Shown here in pieces: positions 9,291 to 17,656 of a stretch of 64,000 nt of DNA (within the stretch, counting starts at the first letter, position 1; the number at the start of each line of letters is the position of its first letter). The stretch lies in the NCBI RefSeq assembly GCF_017744445.1, contig NZ_JAGIBH010000005.1, forward strand, positions 248,001 through 312,000. Direction: 5' to 3'. Made by a program: the position numbers and the translations under genes. This stretch comes from Caulobacter sp. Its GTDB lineage: Bacteria; Pseudomonadota; Alphaproteobacteria; Caulobacterales; Caulobacteraceae. The notes under the pieces are model-generated. The model had not been told where the DNA came from and ran no database searches. It saw nothing but the letters and a program-made list of their open reading frames with translations.

Positions 9291-10133
9291 GTGACGCAGC
9301 ATTTTCCGACGCGGCAGCTTCGGTTCTTTCTGACGGCGCCCACGCCTTGCCCGTACTTGCCCGGCCGCGAGGAACGCAAGGTGTTCGCCCACCTGCCGCT
9401 GTCCGACGGCCCGACCGTCAATGACAGCCTGACCCAGGTCGGCTTCCGTCGCTCCCAGAACATCGCCTACCGCCCCGCCTGCGAGACCTGCCGCGCCTGC
9501 CAGTCGGCCCGAGCGCCGGCCGCCGAGTACTTGCTGTCGCGCTCGGAGCGGAAGGTCCTGAACCGCAACGACGACCTGGAACGCCACCTGGTCGAGGCCG
9601 AGGCCACGCTGGAGCAGTTCGAGCTGCTGCGCCGCTACCTCCTGGCCCGTCACGCCGACGGCGGCATGGCCGAGATGACCTGGCCCGACTACGTGGCCAT
9701 GGTCGAGGACACCGCGGTCCGCACCCACCTGCTCGAGTACCGCAAGAAGTCGACGGACGGCGGCCCGGGCGACCTGATCGCCTGTGTGCTGGTCGACGTG
9801 CTCGCCGACGGCCTGTCGCTGGTCTACAGCTTCTACAATCCAGACCTGCCGCGCCGCAGCCTGGGCTCGTTCATCATCCTGGATCACATCGTCCAGGCCC
9901 AGCAGGGCCAGCTGCCCTATGTCTATCTGGGCTACTGGGTCCCGGGCAGCGAGAAGATGGCCTACAAGGCGCGCTTCTCGCCGCTGGAGATCCTCAAGCC
10001 CGGCGGCTGGTCGCTTATGTCGGCCCGCGAACGGGGGGCCCGTCCGCCCAGCAGCATGCGCGGCGGGGCCAAGGATCCGTGTGATCTGCCGCTCAGCGAC
10101 GCCGAGCCGGCGGATATCGAGGAGCTCTCCTAA
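9291..10133 (+). CDS. bpt: Aspartate/glutamate leucyltransferase (N-end rule)
   Basis: Transfers leucine from Leu-tRNA to proteins with N-terminal Asp or Glu, marking them for ClpS/ClpAP degradation. It has 280 aa from GTG 9291, giving MTQHFPTRQLRFFLTAPTPCPYL; AGGG lies 5 nt upstream. An ATG at 9267 would add eight residues. The N-terminal ATE domain holds the cysteine pattern TPCPYL and CETCRACQSARAP. The C-terminal acetyltransferase-like domain includes YSFYNPDLPRRSLGSF and YVYLGYWVPGSEKMAYKARFSPLE. Assignment to Bpt rather than arginyltransferase rests on the alphaproteobacterial form. Confidence 0.9.
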   Translation: MTQHFPTRQLRFFLTAPTPCPYLPGREERKVFAHLPLSDGPTVNDSLTQVGFRRSQNIAYRPACETCRACQSARAPAAEYLLSRSERKVLNRNDDLERHLVEAEATLEQFELLRRYLLARHADGGMAEMTWPDYVAMVEDTAVRTHLLEYRKKSTDGGPGDLIACVLVDVLADGLSLVYSFYNPDLPRRSLGSFIILDHIVQAQQGQLPYVYLGYWVPGSEKMAYKARFSPLEILKPGGWSLMSARERGARPPSSMRGGAKDPCDLPLSDAEPADIEELS

Positions 10134-10135
10134 TC

Positions 10136-10265
10136 CGATCTTCCCGGCGAAGGCTGGGACCCAGGTCGTAGAGCTGTGAGGCGCATGCAGAAACGCCCGC
10201 GATCCTGTCCGGACCGCGGGCGCTCTTGCATCTGGGCCCCGGCTTTCGCCGGGGAAACGGGATTA
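10136..10265. repeat. Paired palindromic repeat, type A, copy 1
   Basis: Two oppositely oriented copies of a unit with the core CCCGGCGAAAGCCGGG (10136-10165 forward, slightly degenerate; 10229-10265 reverse) bound about 62 bp of unrelated sequence. They lie between the convergent bpt and SDR genes. The same arrangement recurs at 12961-13092 and 56013-56146. Confidence 0.8.
10194..10228 (+). terminator. Probable terminator after bpt
   Basis: The stem CGCCCGCG / CGCGGGCG (10194-10201 and 10215-10222) has an inner GTCC/GGAC pairing and is followed by CTCTTG. The T-run is weak. It lies inside the type A repeat pair and is shared by two convergent genes. Confidence 0.45.
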
Positions 10266-10267
10266 GG

Positions 10268-11035
10268 CTACCGCGCGAAACTCACCCCGCCGTCCACCGT
10301 CACCGCGCCGCCCATCACGTAGTCCCCGGCCCGCGAGGCCAGGTAGATGGCGGCGCCGGCCATGTCCTCTTCCGTGCCGATGCGGCCGGCCGGGATGGCC
10401 TTGGACACCGCGTCGGCGTGGTCGCGGGCGACCTTGTTCATGTCCGAAGCGAAGGCGCCCGGCGCGATGCAGCTGACGGCGATGTTGTCGGGCGCCAGGC
10501 GCAGGGCCATGCGCTTGGTCATGTGCAGCAGGCCCGCCTTGGATGCGCCATAGGGATAGGTCTCGTCCTTGGTCACCGACTGGCCGTCGATCGAGGCGAT
10601 GTTGATCACCTTGGCCACCCGGTCCCGGCCCGCCGCGCGCAGCTGGCCGATCAGGGCCTGCGTGAGAAAGAACGGCGTCTTCATGTTGAGGTCGACGGTC
10701 TTGTCCCAGCCGGCCTCGGGGAACTCGTCGAAGCCCGCGCCCCAGGCCGCGCCGGCGTTGTTGACCAGGATGTCGAGCTTGTCCTCGCGCTCGGCGATCC
10801 GCTTGGCCAGGCCCTCGATGCCCTCCATGGTCGAGATGTCGCCCGGCAGCGAGACGCACTCGCCGTACTGGCTGAGCTCCTCGGCGGCGGCGTCGCAGGC
10901 GGCGGCCTTGCGAGCAGTGATGTAGACGCGCTTGGCGCCGTAGGTCAGGAAGCCCTTGACGATCATCGCGCCGATGCCGCGCGAGCCGCCCGTGACCAAG
11001 GCCACGCGGCCTTCCAGCGAGAACAGGTTTTGCAT
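10268..11035 (-). CDS. Short-chain dehydrogenase/reductase
   Basis: Classical SDR oxidoreductase of 255 aa. Cofactor motif TGGSRGIG lies near residue 15, NNAGAAWG near residue 92, and the catalytic serine in NIASIDG is followed by YxxxK as YGASKAG. The C-terminal GGAVTVDGG is typical of the 3-oxoacyl-ACP-reductase-like branch. The substrate is unknown. GGAG lies 8 nt before the ATG. It is the last gene of a minus-strand set with the nitronate monooxygenase-like gene (11 bp gap) and the quinone-oxidoreductase-like gene. Confidence 0.87.
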   Translation of the reverse strand: MQNLFSLEGRVALVTGGSRGIGAMIVKGFLTYGAKRVYITARKAAACDAAAEELSQYGECVSLPGDISTMEGIEGLAKRIAEREDKLDILVNNAGAAWGAGFDEFPEAGWDKTVDLNMKTPFFLTQALIGQLRAAGRDRVAKVINIASIDGQSVTKDETYPYGASKAGLLHMTKRMALRLAPDNIAVSCIAPGAFASDMNKVARDHADAVSKAIPAGRIGTEEDMAGAAIYLASRAGDYVMGGAVTVDGGVSFAR

Positions 11036-11046
11036 AGGGATAACTC

Positions 11047-11979
11047 CTAGAAGCCGCGCGCGGCGGCCAGGGCGCCGAGGCGTCCGGTGATGGCGTGGAA
11101 CTGGGCGACGGTTTCGTCGATGATCTGTTGGGCGCTCTTGACCTCGTCGATCAGGCCGACGGTCTGGCCGGCCAAAGCGGGCGCGGCCTCCATGTCGCCG
11201 CCGAAATAGACTTCGAGGATGTTCTTCAGCACGTCAGGCGGCATGACGCCGGCGTCGTGGATCTCCTTGGTCAGCTCGGACTTGATGGCCCGGATGCAGG
11301 GGCTGGCCTTCTTGTTCAGCACCCAGGTGCCGGTCTCTTTCGCGCCGGTGATCGCGGCCTTGTAGTTGACGTGCACGGGGCTTTCGGCCGAGCTGACGAA
11401 GCGGGTGCCCATCTGGATGGCCTCGGCGCCCAGCGCGAACGCCGCCGCCATGCCGCGGCCGTCGCAGATGCCGCCGGCGGCGACGATCGGCACGTCGACC
11501 TTGGCGCGGATCGCCTGCAAGAGGACGAGGGTCGAGACCTCTTCCGGGTTCTTGAAGCCACCGCCTTCGGCGCCCTCGACCACCAGGCCATCGACGCCGG
11601 CGTCGACGCATTTGACGGCCGCATCGACCGTCGGCACCGCGTGATAGACGACGATGCCGGCGTCCTTCAGAGGTCCAACGAATTTGGCCGGGCTGCCGGC
11701 CGAGGTGGTGACGAACTTGACCCCGCTCTCGCAGACGAAGCGCAGCATGGCGTCGTCGCGCAGGAACAGGATCGGCAGGTTCACCCCGAACGGCAGGCCG
11801 CTGGCCGCCATCCTGGTGATCTCGGCCTTGCAGTTCTCGGTCTCGCCGGACGAGGTCTCGATGATCCCGAGGCCACCGGCCCGCGATACCGCCGAGGCCA
11901 GCGGATAACGCGCGATCCAGCCCATCGGGGCCTGGATGATCGGGTACTTCGCCCCGGTGTGCGCCAGGACCCGGTTCAT
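11047..11979 (-). CDS. Nitronate monooxygenase-family flavoprotein
   Basis: FMN-dependent TIM-barrel protein of 310 aa, of the 2-nitropropane dioxygenase / enoyl-ACP reductase II superfamily. It has PIIQAPMGWIARYPLASAVSRAGGLGII at the N terminus, VVEGAEGGGF in the middle, VAAGGICDGRGMAAAFALGAEAIQMGTRF as the FMN-phosphate site, and the trailing SSAESPVHVNYK. The true substrate (nitronate or an enoyl thioester) is not evident. Its ATG overlaps the stop of the upstream dehydrogenase gene by 4 bp. Confidence 0.85.
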   Translation of the reverse strand: MNRVLAHTGAKYPIIQAPMGWIARYPLASAVSRAGGLGIIETSSGETENCKAEITRMAASGLPFGVNLPILFLRDDAMLRFVCESGVKFVTTSAGSPAKFVGPLKDAGIVVYHAVPTVDAAVKCVDAGVDGLVVEGAEGGGFKNPEEVSTLVLLQAIRAKVDVPIVAAGGICDGRGMAAAFALGAEAIQMGTRFVSSAESPVHVNYKAAITGAKETGTWVLNKKASPCIRAIKSELTKEIHDAGVMPPDVLKNILEVYFGGDMEAAPALAGQTVGLIDEVKSAQQIIDETVAQFHAITGRLGALAAARGF

Positions 11980-12938
11980 GGGATGAGCAGCACGCGGCCA
12001 ACGGCCTGGCGGCTCTCGATATAGGCGTGGGCGCCCGCCGCGTCGGACAGCGGGAAGGTCTTGTCGATGACCACCTCCAGCTCGCCCTTGGCGGCGCGGT
12101 CGATCATCTCCTGGATCATGTCGTGGACGCGGTCGGTCATGATCTCCGCGCCCAGGAAGACGCCGGTCAGCGAGCGGTTGCCGCCCATCAGCGACGAGAC
12201 ATCGACCTTCATCGGCTCGCGCCCGGCATTGCCGACCAGCGAGATGCGGCCGCGATAGCCCAGGGCGCCGAGGCTCCCGGCCAGTGTCGCGCCGCCGACC
12301 GGATCGACGACCAGGTCCACGCCCTTGCCGCCCGTCAGCTTCATGACCTGCTCGACCAGGTTGTCGCGGCCGTAGTTGATGCCGTGGTCCATGCCGAACG
12401 CCTTCAGGCGCTCCAGCCGTTCGTCGCTGGAGGCCGAGGCGATCACCGTCGCGCCCGCCTGCTTGGCCAGCTGGATGGCGGCCAGGCCCACGGCCCCTGC
12501 CCCGGCCTGAACCAGCACGGTCTCACCGGCCTTCAGGCGGCCGGCGCCGAACAGGCACTCGTGCGCCGTGCCGAATGGCACCGGGATGGCCGAGGCCTTG
12601 TGGATGTCGAAGCCGTCCGGGATCGGCCAGGCGTTGCGAGCCGGCACGGCGCGAAGCTCGGCATGCGAGCCGAAGGCGTTCACGGTGACGACCTTCTGGC
12701 CGACCTTCAGGTCGGTGACCTCGGCCCCGACCTCGACGATCTCGCCGGCGGCCTGGTAGCCGACGATGTGCGGGCTGCCCGCCATCTGGCCGCCGCCGCG
12801 ATTGAGGGTGTCGCCGCCCTCGATGCTGACCGCCTCGACGCGGATGATCACGCCCTGCGGATGGAGAACGGGATCGGCGACGTCCTCATAGCGAAAGACG
12901 TCCGGCGCCCCGGTCTCATAATAGACGGCCGCCTTCAT
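11976..12938 (-). CDS. Zinc-type alcohol dehydrogenase / quinone oxidoreductase
   Basis: MDR-superfamily NADPH:quinone reductase-like enzyme of 320 aa from ATG 12938 (MKAAVYYETGAPDVF). Catalytic-domain segments are VGYQAAGEIVEVG and GSHAELRAVPA. The cofactor motif is VLVQAGAGAVGLAAIQLAKQAGATVIASASS, followed by GMDHGINYG. The cysteine ligands of structural and catalytic zinc are absent, so it is a zinc-free quinone-oxidoreductase-type member. The frame is open further upstream, but that part runs into a type A repeat. It is the first gene of a three-gene operon. Confidence 0.87.
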   Translation of the reverse strand: MKAAVYYETGAPDVFRYEDVADPVLHPQGVIIRVEAVSIEGGDTLNRGGGQMAGSPHIVGYQAAGEIVEVGAEVTDLKVGQKVVTVNAFGSHAELRAVPARNAWPIPDGFDIHKASAIPVPFGTAHECLFGAGRLKAGETVLVQAGAGAVGLAAIQLAKQAGATVIASASSDERLERLKAFGMDHGINYGRDNLVEQVMKLTGGKGVDLVVDPVGGATLAGSLGALGYRGRISLVGNAGREPMKVDVSSLMGGNRSLTGVFLGAEIMTDRVHDMIQEMIDRAAKGELEVVIDKTFPLSDAAGAHAYIESRQAVGRVLLIP

Positions 12939-12960
12939 GGCGTTCCTCCCTTTTCCCAAA

Positions 12961-13092
12961 GCCCGACCTCCCCGGCGAAAGCCGGGGTCCAGATCGAACC
13001 CGGGGCTCTCCTCGTTGAAAGCCGGGGAGAACGGCGCGAGCACCCAAGGCGCTCAGGATGTATCTGGGCCCCGGCTTTCGCCGGGGAGACGG
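12961..13092. repeat. Paired palindromic repeat, type A, copy 2
   Basis: A forward unit (12964-12994) and a reverse unit (13060-13092), each with CCCGGCGAAAGCCGGG, lie about 65 bp apart. A half-unit (GAAAGCCGGGGAGA, near 13016-13029) sits in between. The copy lies between two co-directional minus-strand genes. Confidence 0.8.
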
Positions 13093-13099
13093 AAGAGCG

Positions 13100-14407
13100 T
13101 TATTTCGACGGGTCGATCAGGGCGTCGTAGACGAGCTTGGCGCTGTCATCGTCGATGTCCTTGATGGCCGGATCGCCCTGCTTGTTCAGGATATGGATCA
13201 TGCCCAGGAAGAAGAGGTCGTTCTTGGGGTCGATCCAGAACCAGGTGCCGGCCGCGCCGCCCCAGCTGTAGGTCCCCTGCCCGTACGGCCCGGCCTTGGC
13301 GCTGTCCAGCACCACCGCGAAGTCGAGACCGAAACCCCGCCCCTTGGCCGTGCTGAACGACGGGTCCGAGCTCATGATCGTGTCGCTCAGCGCGTTGGTG
13401 CGCATCAGCTTGACGCTCTCGGGCTTGAGGATGCGGTGGCCGTCCAGCTCGCCGCCGTTCAGCAGCATCTGGGCGAAGCGCGCATAGTCGGCATTGGTCG
13501 AGACCAGGCCGCCGCCGCCCGAGGCCATGGCCGGCGGCTTGGTGATGTCCAGCACCATGAAGCCCTCGGCTGGGATCAGCTTGTTCTGCTTGGGCCCCCA
13601 CAGATAGAGCGAGGCCAGGCGGTCCATCTTGCTGGCCGGCAGCCAGAAGCCGGTGTCGGTCATCTTCAGCGGTTCGAAGATCCGCTTGGCCATGAAGTCG
13701 CCCAGCGACATGCCGGTCAGCTTCTCGATGATCAGGCCCTGGATGTCGACCGAGACGCTGTACTTCCAGCGCGCGCCCGGCTGGGCCACCAGCGGCAGGG
13801 CGGCGATGTTCTGCACGAACTCCGCACGCGACTTGGCGCCCAGCACCTTTTCCGCATAGGCCTTGTCGATCGGATTGTCCTGCACCAGGCCATAGGCGAA
13901 GCCGCCCGAGTGGCTCATCAGCTCGCGCATGGTCGGCGGGCGATCGGCCGGCACGGTGTCGAACGAGCCGTCGGCATTGACGCCCTTGAAGACGCGCAAG
14001 CTGGCGAACTCTGGGATGAACTTGCTGACCGGGTCGTCCAGCTTCCACTTGCCCTCCTCGAAGAGGATCATCATGGCCACGCCGGTGACCGGCTTGGTCT
14101 GGGAGTAGATGCGGAACACCGTGTCCTTGGTCATCGGCGGGCCGTCGAAGCCCTTCTTGCCGTGGACCTCGTAGTTCACGACCTTGCCGTGACGGACCAG
14201 CATGGTGGTGACGCCCGGCAGGTGGCCGGCATCCACCAGGCCCTGCATGTGGGCGTCTAGCTTCTTCAGGCCCTCGGCCGAGAAGCCGACCGTCTCGGGC
14301 GCGGCGGCCACGATAGAGGCGGGAGCAGCGGCATATGCGGCGGTCGCGCCGCCCGTCATCAACGTCGCGGCCAGCACCGCCGCGATCACTCTACGAAACG
14401 CCAACAC
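13100..14407 (-). CDS. Exported serine hydrolase, class C beta-lactamase fold (1)
   Basis: 435 aa. A signal peptide (about 1-27, ending AYAAAP) is followed by a beta-lactamase/transpeptidase-like domain. The nucleophile motif SxxK is SQTK in RIYSQTKPVTGVAMM, and YSV in WRYSV-type context (RWKYSVSVDIQG) is the second motif. The C-terminal WGGAAGTWFWIDPKNDLFFLGM is typical of esterase EstB-like and penicillin-binding-protein-like members. The start is GTG 14407 or TTG 14404; GGGAGG spacing favours the TTG. It is a paralogue of the gene at 16259-17656. The substrate is unknown. Confidence 0.88.
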   Translation of the reverse strand: MLAFRRVIAAVLAATLMTGGATAAYAAAPASIVAAAPETVGFSAEGLKKLDAHMQGLVDAGHLPGVTTMLVRHGKVVNYEVHGKKGFDGPPMTKDTVFRIYSQTKPVTGVAMMILFEEGKWKLDDPVSKFIPEFASLRVFKGVNADGSFDTVPADRPPTMRELMSHSGGFAYGLVQDNPIDKAYAEKVLGAKSRAEFVQNIAALPLVAQPGARWKYSVSVDIQGLIIEKLTGMSLGDFMAKRIFEPLKMTDTGFWLPASKMDRLASLYLWGPKQNKLIPAEGFMVLDITKPPAMASGGGGLVSTNADYARFAQMLLNGGELDGHRILKPESVKLMRTNALSDTIMSSDPSFSTAKGRGFGLDFAVVLDSAKAGPYGQGTYSWGGAAGTWFWIDPKNDLFFLGMIHILNKQGDPAIKDIDDDSAKLVYDALIDPSK

Positions 14408-14525
14408 GCCCTCCCGAACAGATGTTTGACCCGACCTTAGAGCGGGCCTTCCCGCGATGAAACCCGCTTTTTGAACGACGGGCGTCCAGGAATTCCGTCC
14501 CGTCTCACGTTAAGGTTTTTTCATC

Positions 14526-14561
14526 TCAACCCGGGTTGATCGAACGACGTTCATGTATATT
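14526..14561 (+). promoter_or_regulatory. Palindrome and promoter-like region before RTX-like gene
   Basis: A 14-bp perfect palindrome, TCAACCCGGGTTGA (14526-14539), overlaps TTGATC. It is followed 14 nt later by TATATT (14556-14561) in an unusually AT-rich stretch 47-82 bp upstream of the RTX-like gene. The spacing is short for a standard promoter. An operator at the palindrome is inference. Confidence 0.35.
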
Positions 14562-14607
14562 TTTTACTGCACGAGGGATTACGAAATAAATCGGGGATGA
14601 GCCCACC

Positions 14608-16047
14608 ATGGCCACGATCGACAACCTGGTCTCGATCTATCGCAACGTGCACCGCCTGCCGGCGAACTCGGACCTGCCCGCCAACGCCTGGACCCAGCTG
14701 ACGCTGATGGCCCAGGGCATCGATGCGGCCCGCAACGGCATGGCCGGCGATCTCTGGACCTATGCCAGCGCCGTCGAGTGGATCCAGGGCACGACCAAGG
14801 CCACGACCGAGGTGGCGGTGATGTCCTACGGCTTCCTGGGCGATGTCAGCCTGGGCAATGCCGGCCTGGACTATCTGGTCTCGCCGACCGGCGGCAATCC
14901 CAACAACCTGAACAGCGAGTACTACGCCAAGTTCAGCCTGGAAAACCGCTTCATCAACTTCGCCGTCAACCTGGTGAAGTTCGGCGAAGCCAAACAGAAC
15001 TTCCTCCAGGAGTACGGCGAGAGCAACTCGGCCTACGACACCTATCGCAAGGCGTATCTGAAGCTGTTCGGCGTGGCGTCGCCGCGCGACGCGCTGGACG
15101 TGCTGTCGGACGAGGTGCCCAACGGCCGCGGCGGGACCTATACGCGCGGCGAGTACTTCGCCGAGATCGGCCATGACGGCGGCAACGGCCTGGGCACGCG
15201 CGCGGCCATCGTCGGCTGGCTGATGGCCGAGGCCGTCAAGAGTGGCCAGGGTCCTTATGTCGAGGCCATGAAGGCCTACCTTGCCGACATCGGCCTGGAC
15301 GGCAAGGCGCCGATGTTGAACGTCTTCATCAGCGCCTATGGCAAGGGCGGCGACTATGCCCTGGACGGCCCCTCCGCCGCCGGCCTGCCCGGCGAGAAGG
15401 CCAGCTTCGCCCACGACTGGAACGTCGACGCCTTCAACCAGGAGCCGGACGACAACACCCACGTCCTGGCCACCGACGGCAACGACACCATCACCCCGAT
15501 CATCACCAACGGCCCGGGCGGCCTGGACGCCGGCAAGCACATCCGCACCGCTGGCGGCAACGACGTGGTGCGGGTCGACAACGGCGTCATGCGCGGCCTG
15601 ATCGACACCGGGACCGGCAACGACCAGATCTTCCTCGAGAAGTTCGACGGCAAGATCATCACCGGCAGCGGCCATGACGATGTCGACATCGGCTCGTTCG
15701 CAGCGATGCACTTCACCGCCGACGGCAAGGCGACCGACATCGCGGTGATCCAGGACTTCCAGAAGGGTTTTGACCTGCTCAGCTTCCCCGGCATGGTCGG
15801 CCCGGGCGAGAAGAAGCAGCTCTACTTCATCACCACCGCCACGTTCGACGACGCGCTGACCGCCTATGCCGGCCAGACCGCCGCCAACAGCAACACCGTC
15901 TTCGAGTGGAACGGCGACACCTACGTCTTCCACAACAACGCCACGGCCGGGCTGGATGCCGGCGATGGCCTGATCAAGCTGGCCGGCGTCACCGGCCTGG
16001 TCGTCGGCAAGGGCATGGGCCCCGGCGACATCCTGTTCGCGGCCTAG
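14608..16047 (+). CDS. RTX-like calcium-binding secreted protein
   Basis: 479 aa with no N-terminal signal peptide, as expected for a type I secretion substrate. Residues 1-280 form a domain I do not recognise (many Tyr/Asn/Gly, only one Cys-free stretch), with FAVNLVKFGEAKQNF and GRGGTYTRGEYFAEIGHDGGNG. Residues about 285-370 hold degenerate RTX nonapeptides: ATDGNDTI, TAGGNDVVRVDN, DTGTGNDQI, TGSGHDDVDI. The C-terminal 60 residues (DGLIKLAGVTGLVVGKGMGPGDILFAA) look like a type I secretion signal. No ABC exporter or membrane fusion gene lies beside it. An intrinsic terminator follows its stop. Confidence 0.8.
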   Translation: MATIDNLVSIYRNVHRLPANSDLPANAWTQLTLMAQGIDAARNGMAGDLWTYASAVEWIQGTTKATTEVAVMSYGFLGDVSLGNAGLDYLVSPTGGNPNNLNSEYYAKFSLENRFINFAVNLVKFGEAKQNFLQEYGESNSAYDTYRKAYLKLFGVASPRDALDVLSDEVPNGRGGTYTRGEYFAEIGHDGGNGLGTRAAIVGWLMAEAVKSGQGPYVEAMKAYLADIGLDGKAPMLNVFISAYGKGGDYALDGPSAAGLPGEKASFAHDWNVDAFNQEPDDNTHVLATDGNDTITPIITNGPGGLDAGKHIRTAGGNDVVRVDNGVMRGLIDTGTGNDQIFLEKFDGKIITGSGHDDVDIGSFAAMHFTADGKATDIAVIQDFQKGFDLLSFPGMVGPGEKKQLYFITTATFDDALTAYAGQTAANSNTVFEWNGDTYVFHNNATAGLDAGDGLIKLAGVTGLVVGKGMGPGDILFAA

Positions 16048-16075
16048 AACTTCAGCCCTTCTAGGACCGTGACGG

Positions 16076-16108
16076 AGCTCCCCTCGCCCACCGCGGGGGG
16101 AGCTTTTT
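16076..16108 (+). terminator. Intrinsic terminator after RTX-like gene
   Basis: The stem AGCTCCCC / GGGGAGCT (16076-16083 and 16097-16104) is followed directly by TTTT, 29 bp after the stop codon. Confidence 0.75.
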
Positions 16109-16113
16109 CGTTC

Positions 16114-16249
16114 GCCCCCTTCTCCCCTTGCGGGAGAAGGTGTCAGCGAAGCTGACGGATGAGGGGTTGAAAGGCCTGTTCGGATAGCGGAGCGCAACCC
16201 CTCACCCGACCCGCTTCGCGGGCCACCCTCTCCCGCAGGGGGAGAGGGA
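16114..16249. repeat. Paired two-hairpin repeat, type B, copy 1
   Basis: Two inverted arms (about 16114-16170 and 16193-16249). Each contains one hairpin with a GC-xxx-GC core (GTCAGC/GCTGAC in the first, CCCGC/GCGGG in the second) and one CTCCC/GGGAG hairpin. They sit between two convergent genes. Copies 2 and 3 are at 26276-26388 and 50090-50271. Confidence 0.8.
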
Positions 16250-16258
16250 TAAGGCGCC

Positions 16259-17656
16259 CTACCGCGCCGCGGTCGTCTTCACCGGCGCCTTCGCCGGCTG
16301 CTGCCCTGGCGGCGCGGGTACGACCGGCGGCCGCTCGATCGCTTGGTACACCAGCGCCCGCGACTGCGCGTCCAGGCCCGGCCCGACGCCGCCCAGACGC
16401 TGGATCATGCCGACGAAGAACAGATCGTTGACCGGGTCGATCCAGAACCAGGTGCCGGCGCTGCCACCCCAGCTGACCGTGCCCGGCCCCACCGGCGCAC
16501 CTGAGGCCGCCGGGTCGACGGCCACGGCCATGTCCAGGCCATAGCCCATGCCGGCGGCGAACGGGAACGGCTTGGGTCCCGGCTTCAGCACGCCGGTCGT
16601 GCCGTTGGTCGTAACCACGAAGCCCGGCGGCAGGTGGTTCTGAGTCATCAGGGCCACGGACTCGGGCTTGAGTATCCGCACGCCGCCCAGCTGGCCCTTG
16701 TTGAGGATCATCTGGGCGAAGCGGGCGAAGTCGTCGGCGGTCGAGACCAGCCCGCCGCCGCCCAGCGGCGCGGCGGGCGGCTTGCTGACGTCGCGCCAGG
16801 CGCCTTCAACGGCTGGAACCAACTGGCCGGTAGCCGGATCGCCGTCATACAGCGCGGCCAGGCGCGGCTGCTTCTGCTCGGGGACGTAGAAGGCGGTGTC
16901 CTTCATCTTCAGCGGCGCGAAGATGTGCTCTTCCATGAAGATGGGCAGCGGCTCGCCCGACAGCTTTTCGACGATGTAGCCCTGGATGTCGGCCGCCACG
17001 CTGTAGCGCCACAGCTGGCCCGGCTCGGAGAACATCGGCAGGCCCGAGACCTTCTGCACCAGGTCGGTCAGGGACGAGGACTGCAGCACGCCCGCCCGAT
17101 AGTACGCTTGGTCCGCCGGACTGTTGGGATCGTCGGCCAGGCCATAGGCGAAGCCGGCCGTGTGGGTCATCAGCTCGCGCATGGTCGGCGGGCGGGTGAT
17201 GGGGCTAAGGATCGGCTGGCCGGCCGCGTCGACGCCCGTGGCGATCCGCAGGTTGGCGAACTCTGGCACGTACTTGCTGATCGGGTCGTCCAGCTTCCAC
17301 AGACCCTGTTCGTACAGGATCATCATGGCGACGCCCGTGACCGGCTTGGTCTCCGAGCGGATCCGGAAGATGGCGTCGAACGGCATGGGCTCGCCGTTCA
17401 GGGCCCGCTTGCCGAAGGCCTTGGCGTGGACGACGCGGCCGTGGCGGGCCAGCAGGGTCACGCCGCCGGCCACCTGGCCGTTGGCGACCATGGCCTGCAT
17501 GTGCTCGTCCAGCTTCTTCAGGCGCTCGGACGAAAAGCCCAGGTCTTCCGGCTTGCCCTTGGGCAGCGCCAAGGCCGGAGTCGCGGCGACGGCCGCGCAG
17601 CCGAACACGCTGGCGAGAAGGCCCAGCGCGCGACGACGCAGCCGCCTCAGCTTCAT
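16259..17656 (-). CDS. Exported serine hydrolase, class C beta-lactamase fold (2)
   Basis: 465 aa from ATG 17656. The signal peptide (about 1-30) ends ATPALA. SxxK is SETK in RIRSETKPVTGVAMM, and the second motif is RYSVAADIQGYIVEKLSG. The C-terminal WGGSAGTWFWIDPVNDLFFVGMIQRLGG matches the paralogue at 13100-14407 closely, but a Pro-rich tail (PAPPGQQPAKAPVKTTAAR) is added. Its ATG overlaps the parC stop by 4 bp, so it may be translated from the parC message. The substrate is unknown. Confidence 0.88.
   Translation of the reverse strand: MKLRRLRRRALGLLASVFGCAAVAATPALALPKGKPEDLGFSSERLKKLDEHMQAMVANGQVAGGVTLLARHGRVVHAKAFGKRALNGEPMPFDAIFRIRSETKPVTGVAMMILYEQGLWKLDDPISKYVPEFANLRIATGVDAAGQPILSPITRPPTMRELMTHTAGFAYGLADDPNSPADQAYYRAGVLQSSSLTDLVQKVSGLPMFSEPGQLWRYSVAADIQGYIVEKLSGEPLPIFMEEHIFAPLKMKDTAFYVPEQKQPRLAALYDGDPATGQLVPAVEGAWRDVSKPPAAPLGGGGLVSTADDFARFAQMILNKGQLGGVRILKPESVALMTQNHLPPGFVVTTNGTTGVLKPGPKPFPFAAGMGYGLDMAVAVDPAASGAPVGPGTVSWGGSAGTWFWIDPVNDLFFVGMIQRLGGVGPGLDAQSRALVYQAIERPPVVPAPPGQQPAKAPVKTTAAR

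Noticed and set aside
14551..16197. 548-codon open frame opposite the RTX-like gene
   Set aside because: Translation is repetitive Val/Asp/Gln-rich, and the plus strand has RTX repeats, a ribosome site and a terminator.
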